The notes beneath the pieces are model-generated. The model searched no databases and was not told the DNA's origin. It worked only from the letters and a program-made list of their open reading frames with translations. From contig NZ_CP015453.1 of the NCBI RefSeq assembly GCF_003096095.1, positions 1,922,001-1,986,000 of the forward strand: a stretch of DNA of 64,000 nt, given 5' to 3'. Below, piece by piece: positions 19,146 to 29,197 of the stretch. The DNA is from Dietzia psychralcaliphila. Lineage in GTDB: Bacteria; Actinomycetota; Actinomycetes; Mycobacteriales; Mycobacteriaceae. The position numbers and the translations under genes are program-made. Each line of letters begins with the position of its first letter. Within the stretch, counting starts at the first letter, position 1.

Positions 19146-21486
19146 CGTCGAAGACCCCCTCGACACCTCGGACCGTCTGCAGGACGTGTCCGAGGTGTTT
19201 GGGGTCGGCCATCTCGAAGGTGAACCGCGAGATGGCCACACGATCGTCGCCCGCCGTCTGGACGGAGGCGGAGAGGATGTTGACCTTCTCGTCCGCCAGT
19301 ACCTTGGTCACGTCGGACAGGAGCCGGTGCCGGTCGAGCGCCTCCACCTGGATCGCCACGAGGAAGACCGCACCCGGTTGGGGCGCCCACTCGACCTTGA
19401 CCAGTCGCTCGGGCTCGCGGTGCAGTGCGGAGGCGTTGGTGCAGTCGGTGCGGTGGACACTGACGGTACCGCCGCGGGTGATGAACCCCAGCACCTGGTC
19501 TCCGGGCACCGGCATGCAGCAGCGGGCGAGTTTGGCGTGCACGTCCTTCACACCGCCCACCAGGATTCCGGGACCCGGTGGCGCGGGACGGTTCGAGGTG
19601 ATGTTCTTGTCCCGCGAGCGGTCCGCCAGCTCCTCGGTGACCTCGTCGACGCCCCCGTGGGCGGCGATGAGCCGACCCACGATCTGCTTGGCGGAGACGT
19701 GGTTCTCACCGATCGCCGTGTACAGGGCGGTGACGTCGGCGAAACCCAACTCCCGTGCGACCCCGGCGAGCGACTCGTTGGAGAAGACCCGGTGGACGGG
19801 CACTCCCCCGCGCCGCACCTCGCGGGTGATGAGATCCTTGCCGCGCTCGAGGGCCTCCTCGCGCCGCTCCTTGGCGAACCACTGGCGTATCGAGCTCTTG
19901 GCCCTGCCTGACACGACGAACTTCTGCCAGTCCAGGCTGGGTCCGGCGTTGGGATCCTTCGAGGTGAACACCTCGACGACCTCACCGTTCTCCAGCGGCT
20001 TCTCGAGCGCGACGAGCTTACCGTTGACCCGCGCACCGATGCACCGGTGACCGACCTCGGTATGGACGGCGTAGGCGAAGTCCACGGGGGTCGCGTCGAC
20101 AGGGAGATTGATCACGTCGCCCTTCGGCGTGAAGACGAAGATCTCCTTGCTCGTCATCTCGAAGCGCAGTGAGTCGAGGAACTCCCCCGGGTCGGCGGCT
20201 TCACGCTGCCAACTCAGCAGCTGGCGCATCCACGCCATCTCGTCCACCTCGGTGGGATCGCCGTGGTGCTTGCCGCGAGTCTCCTTGTAGCGCCAGTGGG
20301 CCGCGATGCCGTACTCGGCGTTGCGGTGCATCTCGTGGGTCCGGATCTGGATCTCGAGCGGCTTGCCGTCGGGCCCGATCACGGTGGTGTGGAGTGAGCG
20401 GTAGACACCGAACCGGGGCTGGGCGATGTAGTCCTTGAACCTTCCGGGCATCGGCTTCCAGGTGGAATGGACCACGCCGATCGCGGCGTAGCAGTCCCGC
20501 ACGTCCTCACAGAGCACGCGGATACCGACCAGGTCGTGGATCTCGTCGAACTCGCGTCCCCGGACGATCATCTTCTGGTAGATCGACCAGTAGTGCTTGG
20601 GGCGCCCCTCGACCCTGGCCTGGATGTGGGCCTTCTCCAGTTCTGTTCGGACCCGGTTGATCACCGTGGCCAGGTAGACGTCCCGACTGGGCGCCCGGTC
20701 GGCGACCAACCGCACGATCTCCTGGTACTTCTTCGGTTCCAGGATCGCGAAGGCCAGGTCCTCGAGTTCCCACTTCACGGTGGCCATGCCGAGCCTGTGC
20801 GCCAGCGGCGCGATCACCTCCAGGGTTTCGCGGGCCTTCTTGACCTGCTTCTCCGGGGGCAGGAAGCGCATGGTCCGCATGTTGTGCAGGCGGTCCGCGA
20901 CCTTGATCACCAGGACCCGTGGGTCATGTGCCATCGCGATGATCATCTTGCGGATGGTCTCCGCCTCGGCCGCCTCACCGAAGTCGACCTTGTCGAGCTT
21001 GGTGACCCCGTTCACCAGGTGGGCGACCTCGTCGCCGAAATCCGAGGAGAGGGTCTCGAGAGAGTAGTCCGTGTCCTCCACCGTGTCGTGCAACAGCGCC
21101 GCCACGAGGGTGGTGGTGTCCATCCCCATCTCGGCGCAGATGGTCGCGACCGCCAGTGGGTGGGTGATGTAGGGGTCCCCCGACTTGCGGAACACGCCCT
21201 CGTGCTGGCGCTCGGCGAGCGCATAGGCGCGCGCGAGCAACCCGACGTCGGCCTTGACGTGGTGGATCCGGTGCACGCGGACCAGGGGTTCGAGAACGGA
21301 GGGTGTGGAGGTCACGGTCAGCCCGGAGGTGAGGCGGCGAGCCCACCTGGCCCGGACGCGCCTGCCCGCGGACGGGCGCGCCCCCGGTATCACCGGGAGA
21401 GGCTGCGTGTTGGGTTGAGGTTGCTCCCTCGGTGCGGACTGCGGGCCGGCGCCGGCGTCCGCGGCGGGATCCTGCCGATTCGTCAT
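19123..21486 (-). CDS. rel: Bifunctional (p)ppGpp synthetase/hydrolase
   Basis: 787 aa, the stringent-response enzyme. After a proline-rich N-terminus, the HD hydrolase domain has [16 protein letters not shown] and [13 protein letters not shown]; the synthetase domain follows with [17 protein letters not shown] and [17 protein letters not shown]. The TGS domain has [12 protein letters not shown], and a C-terminal ACT domain covers the last 75 or so residues. Both catalytic centres look intact. It is last in the run ruvCAB-yajC-secDF-apt-rel, 45 bp after apt. Its stop lies inside the convergent WYL gene. Confidence 0.95.
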   Translation of the reverse strand: MTNRQDPAADAGAGPQSAPREQPQPNTQPLPVIPGARPSAGRRVRARWARRLTSGLTVTSTPSVLEPLVRVHRIHHVKADVGLLARAYALAERQHEGVFRKSGDPYITHPLAVATICAEMGMDTTTLVAALLHDTVEDTDYSLETLSSDFGDEVAHLVNGVTKLDKVDFGEAAEAETIRKMIIAMAHDPRVLVIKVADRLHNMRTMRFLPPEKQVKKARETLEVIAPLAHRLGMATVKWELEDLAFAILEPKKYQEIVRLVADRAPSRDVYLATVINRVRTELEKAHIQARVEGRPKHYWSIYQKMIVRGREFDEIHDLVGIRVLCEDVRDCYAAIGVVHSTWKPMPGRFKDYIAQPRFGVYRSLHTTVIGPDGKPLEIQIRTHEMHRNAEYGIAAHWRYKETRGKHHGDPTEVDEMAWMRQLLSWQREAADPGEFLDSLRFEMTSKEIFVFTPKGDVINLPVDATPVDFAYAVHTEVGHRCIGARVNGKLVALEKPLENGEVVEVFTSKDPNAGPSLDWQKFVVSGRAKSSIRQWFAKERREEALERGKDLITREVRRGGVPVHRVFSNESLAGVARELGFADVTALYTAIGENHVSAKQIVGRLIAAHGGVDEVTEELADRSRDKNITSNRPAPPGPGILVGGVKDVHAKLARCCMPVPGDQVLGFITRGGTVSVHRTDCTNASALHREPERLVKVEWAPQPGAVFLVAIQVEALDRHRLLSDVTKVLADEKVNILSASVQTAGDDRVAISRFTFEMADPKHLGHVLQTVRGVEGVFDVNRMTSG

Positions 21487-21531
21487 GACGGCTCCTCCCT
21501 CCAGATCCGTTCCGTCAACGACGGGCGGGGG

Positions 21532-22089
21532 TCACGCGACCGTGAGGCAGGTCAGCGGTGTGTCGGCCAGTCTATCCCTACCCCCGAGACCGGGGACCTC
21601 GAGCACGACCGACAGCCCCGCCACGACAGCGCCGCAGTCGTCGAGCAACCCGACGGCAGCGCCGAGCGTGCCCCCCGTGGCAAGAACGTCGTCGACCACG
21701 AGGACGCGTTTTCCCCGGAGGTCGAGGCCGTCGGCCGGGAGCTCCAACGTCGCCGCGCCGTACTCGAGTTCGTATGACCGCGAGTGCACCGGCGGCGGGA
21801 GCTTGCCGGCCTTGCGGATGGCCAGCACGCCGGTGTGCAACCGCACCGCCACCGCCCCGGCGAGCAGGAAGCCCCGGGCGTCCAGCCCCGCCACGTAGTC
21901 GACCGAGCCGACCTCGTGGCTCCCGACGAGCCCGTCGACCACGGCAGCGAATCCGTCGGGGTCGGCCAGCACCGGCGTGAGGTCGCAGAACTGCACCCCT
22001 GCGGCCGGGAAGTCCTCCACCCGGCGCATCAGTCTCTCGACGGCGGCGACGATCGTCGGCGACACCTCTGAGATCGCAGGTTCTGTCAT
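21532..22089 (-). CDS. apt: Adenine phosphoribosyltransferase
   Basis: 185 aa purine-salvage enzyme that makes AMP from adenine and PRPP. The PRPP-binding motif is VLVVDDVLATGGT, with DLTPVLADP and GLDARGFLLAG typical of Apt. ATG 22089 overlaps the secF stop by four bases (ATGA); the very long frame upstream is an antisense shadow of secF. Placement between secF and rel matches mycobacteria, where adenine salvage and (p)ppGpp metabolism genes are adjacent. Confidence 0.93.
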   Translation of the reverse strand: MTEPAISEVSPTIVAAVERLMRRVEDFPAAGVQFCDLTPVLADPDGFAAVVDGLVGSHEVGSVDYVAGLDARGFLLAGAVAVRLHTGVLAIRKAGKLPPPVHSRSYELEYGAATLELPADGLDLRGKRVLVVDDVLATGGTLGAAVGLLDDCGAVVAGLSVVLEVPGLGGRDRLADTPLTCLTVA

Positions 22090-23141
22090 GCGGTGGCCTC
22101 GGCCTTCTCCCGTCGGGCCAGGACCTTGGCGGTCTGGCGTCTGATCTCGGGATTGCGCTCCTTCATGGACACCAGCAGGGGGGTCGCGAGGAACACGGAG
22201 GAGAACGTACCGGTGATGATGCCCACCATCTGCACGAGGGCGAGGTCCATCAGCGTACCCACCCCCAGGATCCAGACCGCGATCACGACCAGGGCCAGTA
22301 GCGGCAGGATTCCGATCACGGTGGTGTGGATCGATCGCATGAGCGTCTGGTTGACGGCGAGATTCGCCTCTTCCGCGAAGGTGCGGCTCGCCGTGTGTTT
22401 GAGTCCCCTGGTGTTCTCCTCCACCTTGTCGAACACGATCACCGTGTCGTACAGCGAGAATCCCAGGATCGTGAGCAGACCGATCACCGTGGCGGGGGTG
22501 ACCTCGAATCCGACGAGGGAGTAGACACCGGCGGTGGTGATCACGTCGAACAACAGGGCGACGATGGCCGCCGTCGCCATCTGCCACTCGAACCGGAAGG
22601 CGATGTAGCCGAAGACCACCACGAGGAACACGGCCAGCGCGATCAAGGCCCTCTCGGTCACCTGCCCGCCCCAGCTCTCGCTCCGCGCGGAGTCGCCGAT
22701 CGCCTCCACGGAGGTCTCGCCGTCCGCCGTCACCGGCTGGAACTCCTCGAAGAGCGCGAACTTGGTGGCCATGATCTCGTCGCTGGTGAGGAACCGGGTC
22801 TCGACCTCGACGATCCGGGCCGCCCCGGCGCCGACGATCTGCACAGTCTGCGGTTCCTCGCCCACGGACTCCTGAACCACTGCGGCGACGCGGTCCTTGT
22901 CGACGTCCCCGGCGGGCATCGTGAGTTTGGTCCCGCCGGTGAAGTCGATTCCGAAGGTGAAGCCGCGGAACAGGATGCTGGCCAGACACACCGCAACTAT
23001 GACGGTGGTCAGCACGTAGAACCGGCGGCGGTTGGGGATGATGCCGAACGCGCCGGTCCCGGTGTAGAGCCGGTTGAACAGGCCGTCCGGCTTCGCCGCC
23101 GGGGACGGCTCGCCCCCGGCCGTGGTGGTCGCGGTGGTCAT
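22086..23141 (-). CDS. secF: Protein translocase subunit SecF
   Basis: 351 aa membrane protein helping the Sec translocon use the proton gradient. Helix 1 is near residues 40-60 (YVLTTVIVAVCLASILF), followed by FGIDFTGGTKLTM and the large periplasmic loop. Five further helices follow, including ATVIGLLTILGFSLYDTVIVFDKVEE, the conserved D4-type region. ATG 23141 overlaps the secD stop by four bases. Secretion subunits secD, secF and yajC lie together. Confidence 0.95.
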   Translation of the reverse strand: MTTATTTAGGEPSPAAKPDGLFNRLYTGTGAFGIIPNRRRFYVLTTVIVAVCLASILFRGFTFGIDFTGGTKLTMPAGDVDKDRVAAVVQESVGEEPQTVQIVGAGAARIVEVETRFLTSDEIMATKFALFEEFQPVTADGETSVEAIGDSARSESWGGQVTERALIALAVFLVVVFGYIAFRFEWQMATAAIVALLFDVITTAGVYSLVGFEVTPATVIGLLTILGFSLYDTVIVFDKVEENTRGLKHTASRTFAEEANLAVNQTLMRSIHTTVIGILPLLALVVIAVWILGVGTLMDLALVQMVGIITGTFSSVFLATPLLVSMKERNPEIRRQTAKVLARREKAEATA

Positions 23142-24838
23142 CGGCCCTCCTCCTCGTCGGTCGCGGGACGGTCTGACCGCGGAAGTGTGGCCGTGGCGCC
23201 GCCCGGACCGTTGATGGTGGCGGACACCCCGCGACCACTGGTCTGGTCGCGTTCCCTCTCCTCCGCCTGGTCCAGTCGCCGTTGCTCGGCGGCAGCGGCC
23301 TGGAGGGTGCTCATCCGCCCCATGCCGTTGGCCCACGGCTTGGCGAATGTGGACCTGGTGGATGCCAGATAGACGAACGGCCAGGTCACCGTGAACGCCA
23401 CGAACACGTCCATGACGGTGGTCAGCCCGAGGGTGAAGGCGAAACCGCGCACTTCACCGCTGGCCAGGAGGTAGAGCACGACGGCGCCGATGAGGCTGAC
23501 CACGTTGCCCGTGACGATCGTGCGACTCGCACTCTTCCAGGCCCGGGGAACCGCGGATCTGAATCTGTGCCCGTCTCTGAGCTCGTCCTTGATGCGTTCG
23601 AAGAACACCACGTAGGAGTCGGCGGTCATGCCGATGCCGATCACGAGTCCCGCGATGCCGGCCAGGTCGAGGCTGTAGTCCACGGTGTACCCGAGGAAGA
23701 CCAACGTCACGTACGTCAGGAGGAACGACAACGCCAGGGAGATGAACGCCAACACGCCGAGCAGGCGGTAGTAGAGCGCGGAGTAGGCCAACACCAGCAG
23801 GAACCCGATCGCGCCGGCCAGGAGACCCGCATCCAGGGATGCGAGCCCCAGGGAGGCGGGCACGTTGTCGACGTTGGGGTCCTCGAAGGAGATCGGGAGC
23901 GCACCGTATCGCAGGTTGGCGGCGAGCGAGGCCGCCTCGTCCATCGTGAAGCTACCGGTGATGGACGTCGCCGAACCGACCGGCGTCACCCCCTGGACCA
24001 CCGGGGCGCTGATCACCGATCCGTCCAGCAGGATCGCGATCTGCTGCTGGAGGTATTCCTGAGTCAGCTGTGACCAGGTGGCGCTGCCCTGGTCACCGGG
24101 GCCGGCGGCGAAGCGGAACGAGACCTCGTTCTGCCCGGCCTGCTGACTGAACCCGGAGCTCACCGAGTCCTTGACGATCTGCTGACCGTCGAGGCGCTCC
24201 CCGTCTTCCGGCTCACCGACGAGCAGCGGAACCGGGCCGAGGACGTACTTCGCACCCTCACCACAGGCGATGAGAGCCTGGGACTGGTCGTCGAAGCCGG
24301 CCAGCACGTCGCGCTCGGGGCATCGGAACGTCGCGAGGGTCTCGGCGAGCTCGGCGGGATCACCCTGCCGGACCTCACGGGCCGCGGCCACCTCTCTCGC
24401 CACCGCTTCGCGGTCTCCCTTGGCCGCCGCCACGGGTTCCAGGTCACCCTCGGAGACGGGCTGCGTCTGCAGCACCGGGCGGATGGTCAACTGCGAGGTG
24501 GTCCCGAGGTCACGGGCCTGGCTGGAGTCCTCGCCGGGGACCGTGAGGACGATGTTGCTGCCCTCGAGCACGACGGAGGTACCGGCCACGCCGAGACCGT
24601 CGACACGATCGCGGATGATGTCCTGCGCGAGACGCAGGTCCTGCTCGTCAGGCTGACCGATGGGGATCAACGTGACCCGCGTGCCACCCTGCAGGTCGAT
24701 GCCGAGCTTGGGCGTCAGGCCTCTCTCGGCCACGGCGAACGCGGCGAGGAAGAGGACGAACAGCACCAGGAGGAAGGCGGACAGCAGAGCCCACGGTCTG
24801 GGGCGGGCGTCGACGCCTCGAGAACGGACTGGTGACAC
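23138..24838 (-). CDS. secD: Protein translocase subunit SecD
   Basis: 566 aa. The first helix lies at about residues 16-37, followed by LGIDLQGGTRVTL (family motif), a large extracytoplasmic P1 domain and five C-terminal helices with GLVIGIGMTADSYVVFFERIKDE. The GTG start at 24838 is preceded by GAGAGAGA. The C-terminal tail of about 70 residues is charged and probably cytoplasmic, longer than in E. coli SecD. Coupled to secF by an ATGA overlap. Confidence 0.94.
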   Translation of the reverse strand: MSPVRSRGVDARPRPWALLSAFLLVLFVLFLAAFAVAERGLTPKLGIDLQGGTRVTLIPIGQPDEQDLRLAQDIIRDRVDGLGVAGTSVVLEGSNIVLTVPGEDSSQARDLGTTSQLTIRPVLQTQPVSEGDLEPVAAAKGDREAVAREVAAAREVRQGDPAELAETLATFRCPERDVLAGFDDQSQALIACGEGAKYVLGPVPLLVGEPEDGERLDGQQIVKDSVSSGFSQQAGQNEVSFRFAAGPGDQGSATWSQLTQEYLQQQIAILLDGSVISAPVVQGVTPVGSATSITGSFTMDEAASLAANLRYGALPISFEDPNVDNVPASLGLASLDAGLLAGAIGFLLVLAYSALYYRLLGVLAFISLALSFLLTYVTLVFLGYTVDYSLDLAGIAGLVIGIGMTADSYVVFFERIKDELRDGHRFRSAVPRAWKSASRTIVTGNVVSLIGAVVLYLLASGEVRGFAFTLGLTTVMDVFVAFTVTWPFVYLASTRSTFAKPWANGMGRMSTLQAAAAEQRRLDQAEERERDQTSGRGVSATINGPGGATATLPRSDRPATDEEEGR

Positions 24839-24913
24839 AGGTGATCTCTCTCGGTCTTCGTCGGAGGCCTCCGGCTGGACGGCCCCATCACACTACTCGC
24901 CGGTAGGCGCTTG

Positions 24914-25219
24914 TCAGGAACCAGCGCCGTCGGCCCCGTCGGCCGAGCCGGGGGAGGTACCGAGGTCGAGCTTCTCCCGGATCACCCTGCGATCCCACTG
25001 AGTCCGGACGCCGGGGGCGATCTCCAGTACGAGGCTCTCCTCCGCGACCGAGACGACCGTGGCGTGCAGACCCGAGGTGGTGAGCACCTGGTCACCGACC
25101 GTGAGGGAGGCCTGCATCTGCTGCAGCTCCTTCATCGCCTTGCGCTGCTTGGAGGTCTGGAAGAACATCAGCGCGACGAGCGCGATGATCATCACGGGTA
25201 GTAGGAGTTCCAGTCCCAT
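24914..25219 (-). CDS. yajC: Preprotein translocase accessory subunit YajC
   Basis: 101 aa with one N-terminal membrane helix (residues 3-20) and the family signature FFQTSKQRKAMKE directly after it. The motif VGDQVLTTSGLHATVV is typical. ATG 25219 follows GAGAGGA. It lies 75 bp before secD and 96 bp after ruvB. Confidence 0.92.
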   Translation of the reverse strand: MGLELLLPVMIIALVALMFFQTSKQRKAMKELQQMQASLTVGDQVLTTSGLHATVVSVAEESLVLEIAPGVRTQWDRRVIREKLDLGTSPGSADGADGAGS

Positions 25220-25315
25220 GCGGGGTCCTCTCGGCTCGGGACCCCTCGGGTCGGGGTCCGATGGTGTCGGTTCCGGGCTACGGACCGGTCTCGTCCGAGG
25301 ATGCCACCCAGGTCG

Positions 25316-26431
25316 TCAGCCGCGCGGGCCGGGTCCCGTCTCGGTCTCCACCGGGAGCATGGGTTCCTCCGGGTCGCGCTCCGCTCGGCGCAGCCCCAGG
25401 TGATCCCATGCCGCCGCGGTGGCCACCCGTCCGCGGGGCGTGCGGGCGAGTAGCCCGGCACGGACGAGGAACGGTTCGCAGACCTCCTCGAGGGTGCTCG
25501 ACTCCTCCCCCACGGCGACCGCGAGCGTGCTCAGACCGACGGGTCCGCCCTCGTGCTGGACGAGGAGCGCGCGCAGTACCGCGCGGTCGAGTCTGTCCAG
25601 GCCCAGTCCGTCTACCTCGTAGACCTCGAGAGCCGCGCGCGCGACGGGCACCGTGACCCTCCCGTCTGCTCGTACCTCCGCGAAGTCCCGCACGCGACGG
25701 AGAAGTCGGTTGGCGATCCGGGGCGTCCCGCGTGAGCGCCCGGCTATCTCCACCGCCGCTTCCGGTTCCACATGGATCGCGAGGATCTCGGCCGCGCGGG
25801 AGACGATCCGGGCCAGGTCGGCGTCCGAGTAGAAGTCCATGTGCGCGGTGAAGCCGAAGCGATCCCGGAGCGGGCCGGTGAGCGCACCCGACCGCGTGGT
25901 GGCCCCGACCAGGGTGAACGGGGATATTTCCAGCGGAATCGAGGTGGCACCGGGTCCTTTGCCCACCATGATGTCGATCCGGAAGTCCTCCATGGCGAGG
26001 TACAGCATCTCCTCGGCGGGGCGCGCGATCCGGTGAATCTCGTCGATGAACAGGACGTCGCCCTCGATGAGATTGGAGAGCATGGCGGCGAGGTCTCCCG
26101 GCCGCTCGAGCGCGGGCCCGGAGGTGATCCGGAGCGAACCCCCCAGTTCGGCCGCCACGATCATGGCGAGGCTTGTCTTGCCCAGACCCGGAGGGCCGGA
26201 GAACAACAGGTGGTCCGGGACCACACCGCGACGGGTCGCCGCGGTGAGCACCAGGTCGAGTTGCTCACGGACCGTCTCCTGGCCGATGAACTCCCCCAGG
26301 TTCCGTGGACGCAGGGCCCCCTCGACATCGGAATCGAACGGTGTCGATGACGCGGACAGTTCGGCGTCCGCGACGTCACCGGCCCCCGGGGAGTGCAGCT
26401 CCTCGGCCCCGTGTCCGAACGGCCCCGTCAT
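25316..26431 (-). CDS. ruvB: Holliday junction branch migration helicase RuvB
   Basis: 371 aa AAA+ motor. [12 protein letters not shown] opens the core, Walker A is [13 protein letters not shown], Walker [10 protein letters not shown], and the winged-helix domain contains PRGRVAT near the end. The start shares one base with the ruvA stop (TGATG). With ruvA and ruvC it forms the complete RuvABC resolvasome. Confidence 0.95.
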   Translation of the reverse strand: MTGPFGHGAEELHSPGAGDVADAELSASSTPFDSDVEGALRPRNLGEFIGQETVREQLDLVLTAATRRGVVPDHLLFSGPPGLGKTSLAMIVAAELGGSLRITSGPALERPGDLAAMLSNLIEGDVLFIDEIHRIARPAEEMLYLAMEDFRIDIMVGKGPGATSIPLEISPFTLVGATTRSGALTGPLRDRFGFTAHMDFYSDADLARIVSRAAEILAIHVEPEAAVEIAGRSRGTPRIANRLLRRVRDFAEVRADGRVTVPVARAALEVYEVDGLGLDRLDRAVLRALLVQHEGGPVGLSTLAVAVGEESSTLEEVCEPFLVRAGLLARTPRGRVATAAAWDHLGLRRAERDPEEPMLPVETETGPGPRG

Positions 26432-27030
26432 CAGCGCCTACCGAGCGAACGCAGTGCCAACCGCAGCGCCTCCGCAGGGCCGAGCTCCGGATCTGTCGCC
26501 ATGACCGCGGTGGCGGCCTTCTCCGCCTCGGTGACGGAGAAGCCCAGACCCTCGAGTGCCCCGGCCACCTCGGTCGCGGCCGGGGCCGCCGGACTGCCGG
26601 AACCGTCGCCGCCCCCGCCGGTCAGGTGCACGGGGCCGACCTTGTCCTTGAGTTCGAGCACCATTCGCTCGGCGGTGCGCTTACCCACACCCGGTACCCG
26701 CGTGAGCGCCTTGACGTCCTCTGTACCGAGCGCCCTCACCAGCTGATCCGGCTCGAGCGTGGCCAGGATCGCCAGTGCGAGACGTGGGCCGACGCCGGAG
26801 ACCGTCTGGACGGTCGAGAACAGCCGACGGGCGTCCACGGAATCGAAGCCGAAGAGGGTGAGGGAGTCCTCGCGCACCACCAACTCGGTGTGCAGCATGC
26901 CCTCGTCCCCCCGTCGCAGCCCCGCGAGTGCGGCGGGGGTGGCGTGGACCAGGACGCCGACGCCGCCCGCCTCCACCACGCACCGGTCCAGGCCGATCTC
27001 GGCCACCGTTCCCCGTATCGAGGCGATCAC
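26431..27030 (-). CDS. ruvA: Holliday junction branch migration protein RuvA
   Basis: 199 aa. The OB-fold domain begins [13 protein letters not shown]; two helix-hairpin-helix motifs follow ([13 protein letters not shown] and [13 protein letters not shown]), and the C-terminal domain III contacts RuvB. The GTG start at 27030 overlaps the ruvC stop (GTGA). Confidence 0.95.
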   Translation of the reverse strand: MIASIRGTVAEIGLDRCVVEAGGVGVLVHATPAALAGLRRGDEGMLHTELVVREDSLTLFGFDSVDARRLFSTVQTVSGVGPRLALAILATLEPDQLVRALGTEDVKALTRVPGVGKRTAERMVLELKDKVGPVHLTGGGGDGSGSPAAPAATEVAGALEGLGFSVTEAEKAATAVMATDPELGPAEALRLALRSLGRR

Positions 27031-27686
27031 CAGCGCACTCCCTTCGTCCGAGCCATTCCCCGGGCGGCCGCCCGGGCGCGTTCCTGATCGACGGTCGTCG
27101 CACGACCCCGGTCATGGTCCGCCGCGGCCGTCGCACGCGCTGCCGCCACCTTGGCCTCGAATCCCGCACGCGACCGGGACACCTGCGCGTCGAGCGCGCT
27201 CACCCGCCCCTGCATGGGAGCCCGCCAGCTGTGGCACACCGCCAGCGCCAGGGCGTCGGCCGCGTCCGCGGGGCTGGGTGGCTTCTGCAACCCGAGGATC
27301 CGCGTGATCATGAGCGTCATCTGCTTCTTGTCCGCACGTCCGCTTCCGGTGATCGCCGCCTTGACCTCCGACGGGGTGTGGAACGCCACCGGTATGTCGC
27401 GATAGGCCGCCGCCAACGCCACCACTCCCGCGGCCTGCGCGGTACCCATCGCGGTGGACACCTGGTTCTGCGCGAACACCCGCTCGATCGCCACCACGTC
27501 GGGGTGGTGGACCGCCATCCACTCGTCGGCCACCGCGTGCACGGCCCGGAGTCGGCGTTCCAGGGGCTCATCCGCCGTCGTGCGGACCACGTCCACGTCC
27601 AGGGCCGTGACGGCGCGACCCGGTGCGGTCTCGATCAGCGCGAGACCACACCGGGTCAGACCCGGGTCGACACCCATGACACGCAT
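27027..27686 (-). CDS. ruvC: Crossover junction endodeoxyribonuclease RuvC
   Basis: 219 aa Holliday junction resolvase. The first catalytic Asp is in [11 protein letters not shown], the conserved Glu in [12 protein letters not shown], and the last acidic residues in [16 protein letters not shown] basic tail of about 40 residues after the core is longer than in E. coli. ATG 27686 follows GGCGGAGG. The gene heads the ruvCAB set, and a LexA-type box lies 23-38 bp upstream of it. Confidence 0.95.
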   Translation of the reverse strand: MRVMGVDPGLTRCGLALIETAPGRAVTALDVDVVRTTADEPLERRLRAVHAVADEWMAVHHPDVVAIERVFAQNQVSTAMGTAQAAGVVALAAAYRDIPVAFHTPSEVKAAITGSGRADKKQMTLMITRILGLQKPPSPADAADALALAVCHSWRAPMQGRVSALDAQVSRSRAGFEAKVAAARATAAADHDRGRATTVDQERARAAARGMARTKGVRW

Positions 27687-27708
27687 CGCAACCTCCGCCG
27701 AGCAGTGA

Positions 27709-27724
27709 TAGAACCTACGTTCGA
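27709..27724 (-). promoter_or_regulatory. LexA (SOS) box upstream of ruvC
   Basis: On the minus strand the sequence reads TCGAACGTAGGTTCTA, matching the actinobacterial LexA consensus TCGAAC-N4-GTTCGA at 11 of 12 arm positions. It lies between the yebC stop and the ruvC start, where the ruvCAB promoter must be. It implies DNA-damage control of ruvCAB, as reported in M. tuberculosis. Confidence 0.85.
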
Positions 27725-27746
27725 TACCCTACCAGCGGTGCCGACG

Positions 27747-28499
27747 TCAGGAGTCGAGGGCGGCCAGCACGTCGTCGGGGATGTCCACGTTCGAGTAGAC
27801 GTTCTGGACGTCGTCGGAGTCCTCGAGCGCGTCGATCAACCTGAAGATCTTGCCCGCCCCCTCCTCGTCCACGGTGACCTCGACGGAGGCACGGAAGCCC
27901 GACTCCGCGGACTCGTAGTCGATCCCCGCGTCCTGGAGCGCCGTGCGGACCTGGACGAGGTCGGTGGGTTCACAGATCACCTCGAACCGATCACCGAGGT
28001 CGTTGACCTCCTCGGCCCCGGCGTCGAGCACAGCCATGAGGACGTCGTCCTCCTCGAGCTCGCCCTTGTCCAGGAGGATCTCACCCTTGCGGGCGAACAG
28101 GTAGGCCACCGAGCCCGGGTCCGCCAGGTTCCCGCCGTTGCGGGTCATGGCCGTCCGGACCTCCATGGCCGCGCGGTTGCGATTGTCCGTCAGGCACTCG
28201 ATGAGCATCGCCACGCCGTTGGGGCCGTAGCCCTCGTACATGATGGTCTCCCAGTCGGCGCCGCCCGCCTCCTCACCGGCGCCACGCCGGCGCGCCCGCT
28301 CGACGTTGTCGCCCGGGACCGAGTTCTTCTTGGCCTTCTGGATGGCGTCGAACAGCGTCGGGTTGCCGTCCGGGTCACCACCACCCGTGCGGGCTGCCAC
28401 CTCGATGTTCTTGACGAGTTTGGCGAAGAGCTTGCCGCGCTTGGAGTCGATCGCCGCCTTCTTGTGCTTGGTGGTGGCCCACTTGGAATGGCCTGACAT
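27747..28499 (-). CDS. YebC/PmpR-family protein (translation/transcription factor)
   Basis: 250 aa. The start [21 protein letters not shown] is diagnostic of the family, which includes TACO1-like factors acting on translation of proline-rich stretches and proposed transcription factors. All three domains are present at the normal length. ATG 28499 is chosen; the longer frame upstream lacks family similarity. It lies 81 bp downstream of pdxT on the same strand. Confidence 0.93.
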   Translation of the reverse strand: MSGHSKWATTKHKKAAIDSKRGKLFAKLVKNIEVAARTGGGDPDGNPTLFDAIQKAKKNSVPGDNVERARRRGAGEEAGGADWETIMYEGYGPNGVAMLIECLTDNRNRAAMEVRTAMTRNGGNLADPGSVAYLFARKGEILLDKGELEEDDVLMAVLDAGAEEVNDLGDRFEVICEPTDLVQVRTALQDAGIDYESAESGFRASVEVTVDEEGAGKIFRLIDALEDSDDVQNVYSNVDIPDDVLAALDS

Positions 28500-28579
28500 G
28501 GGGAGTTCCGCCCTCCGGGGTGTCTGGGTGAGGCCTGGATGACCTCTGGGTGACTTATGGGTGCCGCTGACGGCCCACT

Positions 28580-29197
28580 CTACGAGGTCGCCGCCCGGAC
28601 CATGTCGAGGAAGTACCGATGGACGCGCACGTCGTCGGTGACCTCCGGGTGGAACGAGGTCGCGAGGGCGTTGCCCTGGCGCACCGCGACCACGTGATCC
28701 AGGCCGTCGGAGGCGCGGACGCCGGCGAGAACCTCGACGTCCGGTCCCACCGTCTCCACCCACGGTGCCCGGATGAAGACGGTCCGGAACGGGTCGGGGC
28801 CGAGAGCCTCCACCACGAGGTCGGCCTCGAACGAGTCCACCTGCCGGCCGAAGGCGTTCCGGCGGACGGTCATGTCTATCGCGGAGAACCACGTGGCGTC
28901 CGGGCGGGTGTCGAGCACCACGGACGCCAGCAGGATCATACCCGCGCACGAACCGTAGACGGGCATACCGTCGGAGATCCGCTCGGAGACCGGCTGGTAC
29001 ATGTCGTAGACGTCCAGCAGCCGGCTCATCGCGGTCGACTCACCGCCCGGCAACACCAGCCCGTCGACCGAGTCCAGTTCCGAGCGGCGGCGCACCGTCA
29101 CGGCCTCGGCCCCGACGTGCTCGAGGTGGCGGAGGTGCTCGGCGACATCGCCCTGGAGGGCGAGCACACCGATCCGGGGACGGCCCGCAGCACTCAC
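28580..29197 (-). CDS. pdxT: Pyridoxal 5'-phosphate synthase, glutaminase subunit
   Basis: 205 aa class I glutamine amidotransferase that supplies ammonia to Pdx[15 protein letters not shown] opens the protein, [13 protein letters not shown] and YGSCAGMI (nucleophile Cys) follow, and SFHPEVTDD gives the His and Glu of the triad. The start overlaps the tesB stop by four bases (GTGA), so pdxT translation is coupled to the thioesterase and not directly to pdxS. Confidence 0.94.
   Translation of the reverse strand: MSAAGRPRIGVLALQGDVAEHLRHLEHVGAEAVTVRRRSELDSVDGLVLPGGESTAMSRLLDVYDMYQPVSERISDGMPVYGSCAGMILLASVVLDTRPDATWFSAIDMTVRRNAFGRQVDSFEADLVVEALGPDPFRTVFIRAPWVETVGPDVEVLAGVRASDGLDHVVAVRQGNALATSFHPEVTDDVRVHRYFLDMVRAATS

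Noticed and set aside
21532-23238. 568-aa frame containing Apt fused to an upstream domain
   Set aside because: The upstream part is secF read in another frame; the true start overlaps the secF stop by four bases.
28520-28565. Repeats of CTGGGTGA/CTGGATGA upstream of yebC
   Set aside because: The copies are short, unevenly spaced and imperfect; too weak to call a repeat array or operator.
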